Below are positions 5,003-6,802 of a stretch of DNA of 6,802 nt, in pieces (the stretch's first letter is position 1; each line of letters starts with the position of its first letter). This stretch comes from Fimbriiglobus sp. (GTDB taxonomy: Bacteria; Planctomycetota; Planctomycetia; Gemmatales; Gemmataceae): contig JANXTD010000330.1 of the NCBI GenBank assembly GCA_025352585.1, positions 1 to 6,802 on the forward strand, in the 5' to 3' direction. The position numbers and the translations under genes are program-made. The notes below the pieces were generated by a model. That model did not search any database. It was given only the letters and a program-made list of their open reading frames with translations, and was not told the DNA's origin.

Positions 5003-6802
5003 AGCCGAACTTCTTGAGCAGGTCCTTGAGCGGGGCCGACGCGCCGAAGCTACGCATGGCGATGATCGCGCCGGTGGTGCCGGCGTAGCGCTCCCAGCCG
5101 AAGGCGCTGGCCATCTCGACGCAAACCCTAGCGGTCACCTTGGGCGGCAACACGCTGTCGCGATACTCCTTCGACTGCTGCTCGAAGAGTTCCCACGACG
5201 GCAAACTGACGACGCGGGCCTTGACGCCCTCGGCCTTCAACTTCTCGAACGCCTCGACGCACACCGGCACCTCGCTGCCGGTGCCGATCAGGATCACCTC
5301 GGGCGTGCCGGGCACGGCATCCGCCAGGACGTAGCCGCCCTTCTGCACGCCGCTCACCGGGGCGTACTTGGTGCGGTCCATCGTCGGCAACGCCTGCCGC
5401 GACAGCGCCAGAATGACGGGGTGCTGCTTCGAGGTCAGCGCGACGCGGTACGACTCCACGACCTCGTTGGCGTCGGCCGGCCGCAGCACGATGAGTTGCG
5501 GGACGGCCCGCAAGTTGGCGAGCTGCTCGATCGGCTGGTGGGTCGGGCCGTCCTCGCCGACGCCGATGGAGTCGTGCGTGAAGACGTAGAACGGGGCGAT
5601 CTCCTCGAGCGCGGCCAGGCGAATCGGCGTGCGGGCGTAGTCGGAGAAGATCAGGAAGCCGGCGGCGTAGGCCCGCAGTTTCGACAACGCCATGCCGTTG
5701 ACGACCGCGCCCATCGCGTGCTCGCGGACGCCGAAGTTGACGTTGCGGCCGCCGTAGCTGGACGGCTGGAACTCGCCGGCCCCCTCGAAGGTGAGCTTCG
5801 ACTTGTTCGACTTGGCCAGGTCGGCGCTGCCGCCGACGACCCACGGGACCGCCTTGGCGACGGCGTTGAGCACCTTGCCCGACGACTCGCGCGAGGCCAG
5901 GCCCTTGGCGTCGGCGGGGAACGTCGGCAGGCTGGCCTCCCAGCCCTTCGGCAAGTCCTGCTGTTCCATCGCGGTCAACTCGGCCGCCAGCTCCGGGAAC
6001 TTGCCGGCGTACTCGGCGAACTTGACCGCCCAGGCGGCGTGGGCCGCCGCGCCGCGCTTGCCGACGCCAGCGGCGAAGTGCTCGAGGACGCCCTCGGGCA
6101 CCAGGAACTTCGCGTCCTCGGGCCAGCTGTAGGCGTGCTTGGTGAGCTTGACTTCGGCCTCGCCGAGCGGCTCGCCGTGGGCGTCGGACGAGTTGGCGCG
6201 GTTCGGCGAGCCGTAGCCAATGACCGACTTGACGTTGATGAGCGTCGGCTGGCCGGTCGTCTTGCGGAAGGTCTCGAAGGCGGCGGTGAGTTGCGCCAGG
6301 TCGTTGGCGTCGCTGACGTGGAGGACGTTCCAGCCGTACGCGCGGAAGCGGGCCGGCACGTCCTCGGTGAACGCGATCGCGGTGTGGCCGTCGATGGTCA
6401 CGCTGTTGTCGTCGTAGATCCAGCACAAGTTGTCGAGCTTCAGGTGCCCAGCGAGCGACGCCGCCTCGGACGTGATGCCCTCCATCATGCAGCCGTCGCC
6501 GCAGACGGCGTAGGTGTGGTGCTCGAACAGGTCGGCGTAGCCCGGCTTGCCGTAGTGGGCCGCCTTCCACTTCGACGCGATGGCCATGCCGACGGCGTTG
6601 GCGCAGCCCTGGCCGAGCGGCCCCGTCGTCGTCTCGATGCCGGCGGCGTAGTGCGACTCCGGGTGGCCGGCCGTCACGCTATCGATCTGGCGGAAGCGGC
6701 GGATCTGCTCCAGCGTGACCGGCGCGCGGCCGCTCGATTCGCGCACGCCGGCAAGGTACAGCAGCGAGTAGAGCAGCATCGAGGCGTGGCCGTTCGACAG
6801 GA
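4950..6802 (-). CDS. tkt: Transketolase, N-terminus beyond the window
   Basis: This thiamine-diphosphate enzyme moves two-carbon units between sugar phosphates in the non-oxidative pentose phosphate pathway (and the Calvin cycle where present). About 616 codons are visible. The frame stays open past the internal ATG at 6779 and reads LSNGHAS to the right edge, the normal transketolase sequence, so roughly 53 residues are missing outside the window. Numbered from Met 6779: AGHPE at 37-41, ETTTGPLGQG at 49-58, cofactor motif GDG at 94-96 ending in DDNS at 123-126, SPNRANSSDAHG at 191-202 with substrate-contacting His201, NFGVREHAMG at 348-357 with Glu353 as the cofactor-activating glutamate, GEDGPTHQP at 408-416, and LSRQALP at 459-465. 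All key residues seen are intact. The two-domain order (pyrophosphate-binding then pyrimidine-binding) is normal. Its stop codon lies inside the 3' end of the converging DUF4058 gene; no terminator is visible between them. Confidence 0.97.
   Translation of the reverse strand, partial: LSNGHASMLLYSLLYLAGVRESSGRAPVTLEQIRRFRQIDSVTAGHPESHYAAGIETTTGPLGQGCANAVGMAIASKWKAAHYGKPGYADLFEHHTYAVCGDGCMMEGITSEAASLAGHLKLDNLCWIYDDNSVTIDGHTAIAFTEDVPARFRAYGWNVLHVSDANDLAQLTAAFETFRKTTGQPTLINVKSVIGYGSPNRANSSDAHGEPLGEAEVKLTKHAYSWPEDAKFLVPEGVLEHFAAGVGKRGAAAHAAWAVKFAEYAGKFPELAAELTAMEQQDLPKGWEASLPTFPADAKGLASRESSGKVLNAVAKAVPWVVGGSADLAKSNKSKLTFEGAGEFQPSSYGGRNVNFGVREHAMGAVVNGMALSKLRAYAAGFLIFSDYARTPIRLAALEEIAPFYVFTHDSIGVGEDGPTHQPIEQLANLRAVPQLIVLRPADANEVVESYRVALTSKQHPVILALSRQALPTMDRTKYAPVSGVQKGGYVLADAVPGTPEVILIGTGSEVPVCVEAFEKLKAEGVKARVVSLPSWELFEQQSKEYRDSVLPPKVTARVCVEMASAFGWERYAGTTGAIIAMRSFGASAPLKDLLKKFGFTLEAVMKAAKEQMAAK

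Noticed and set aside
5128..6570. 480-codon open frame inside transketolase on the same strand
   Set aside because: Arg-rich out-of-frame translation of the transketolase gene, whose own frame contains every family motif.

Overview
This is a dense, high-GC, almost fully coding window. It most likely comes from a planctomycete of the Gemmataceae type. That placement is inferred from the PKD-domain anchored protein, from a DUF4058 gene with the family-typical start MPLRDHFRPP, and from the general gene style. There is no rRNA or other phylogenetic marker here, so it is not proven. No tRNA, rRNA, CRISPR array, IS element or rho-independent terminator was recognised.

Layout: positions 1-158 are non-coding leader. 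Positions 159-1448 (+) encode a membrane-anchored protein with a PKD domain. Then comes a compact rightward cluster: a DUF971 protein (1518-1865), an Mrp/ApbC-type P-loop ATPase (1852-2670, overlapping the DUF971 gene by 14 nt) and a soluble di-iron acyl-ACP desaturase (2708-3514). A second rightward pair follows: a protein with PD-(D/E)XK nuclease-like motifs (3560-4207) and a DUF4058 gene whose start (4219) is separated from its body (4289-5002) by a frameshift at a GCCC tandem repeat. On the minus strand, transketolase (4950-6802) converges on this pair, overlaps the DUF4058 3' end by 53 nt and runs off the right edge.

How the genes may work together: DUF971 and Mrp occur fused in HCF101-type proteins, so the overlapping pair looks like a split version of an iron-sulfur or metal carrier. 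This Mrp is unusual in having no cysteine at all, so it lacks the CxxC cluster site. The di-iron desaturase downstream introduces double bonds into acyl-ACP and may simply be co-transcribed. Transketolase is a central pentose-phosphate enzyme and is unrelated to the rest.

The points most worth a second look are the DUF4058 frameshift at the three-copy GCCC repeat, the cysteine-free Mrp beside a Cys-rich DUF971 partner, two start regions (before DUF971 and before the PD-(D/E)XK gene) in which a -10-like hexamer abuts an inverted repeat covering the ribosome-binding region, and the uncharacterised PD-(D/E)XK/DUF4058 pair. I saw no clear new defence or mobile system; the PD-(D/E)XK/DUF4058 pair is the nearest candidate.
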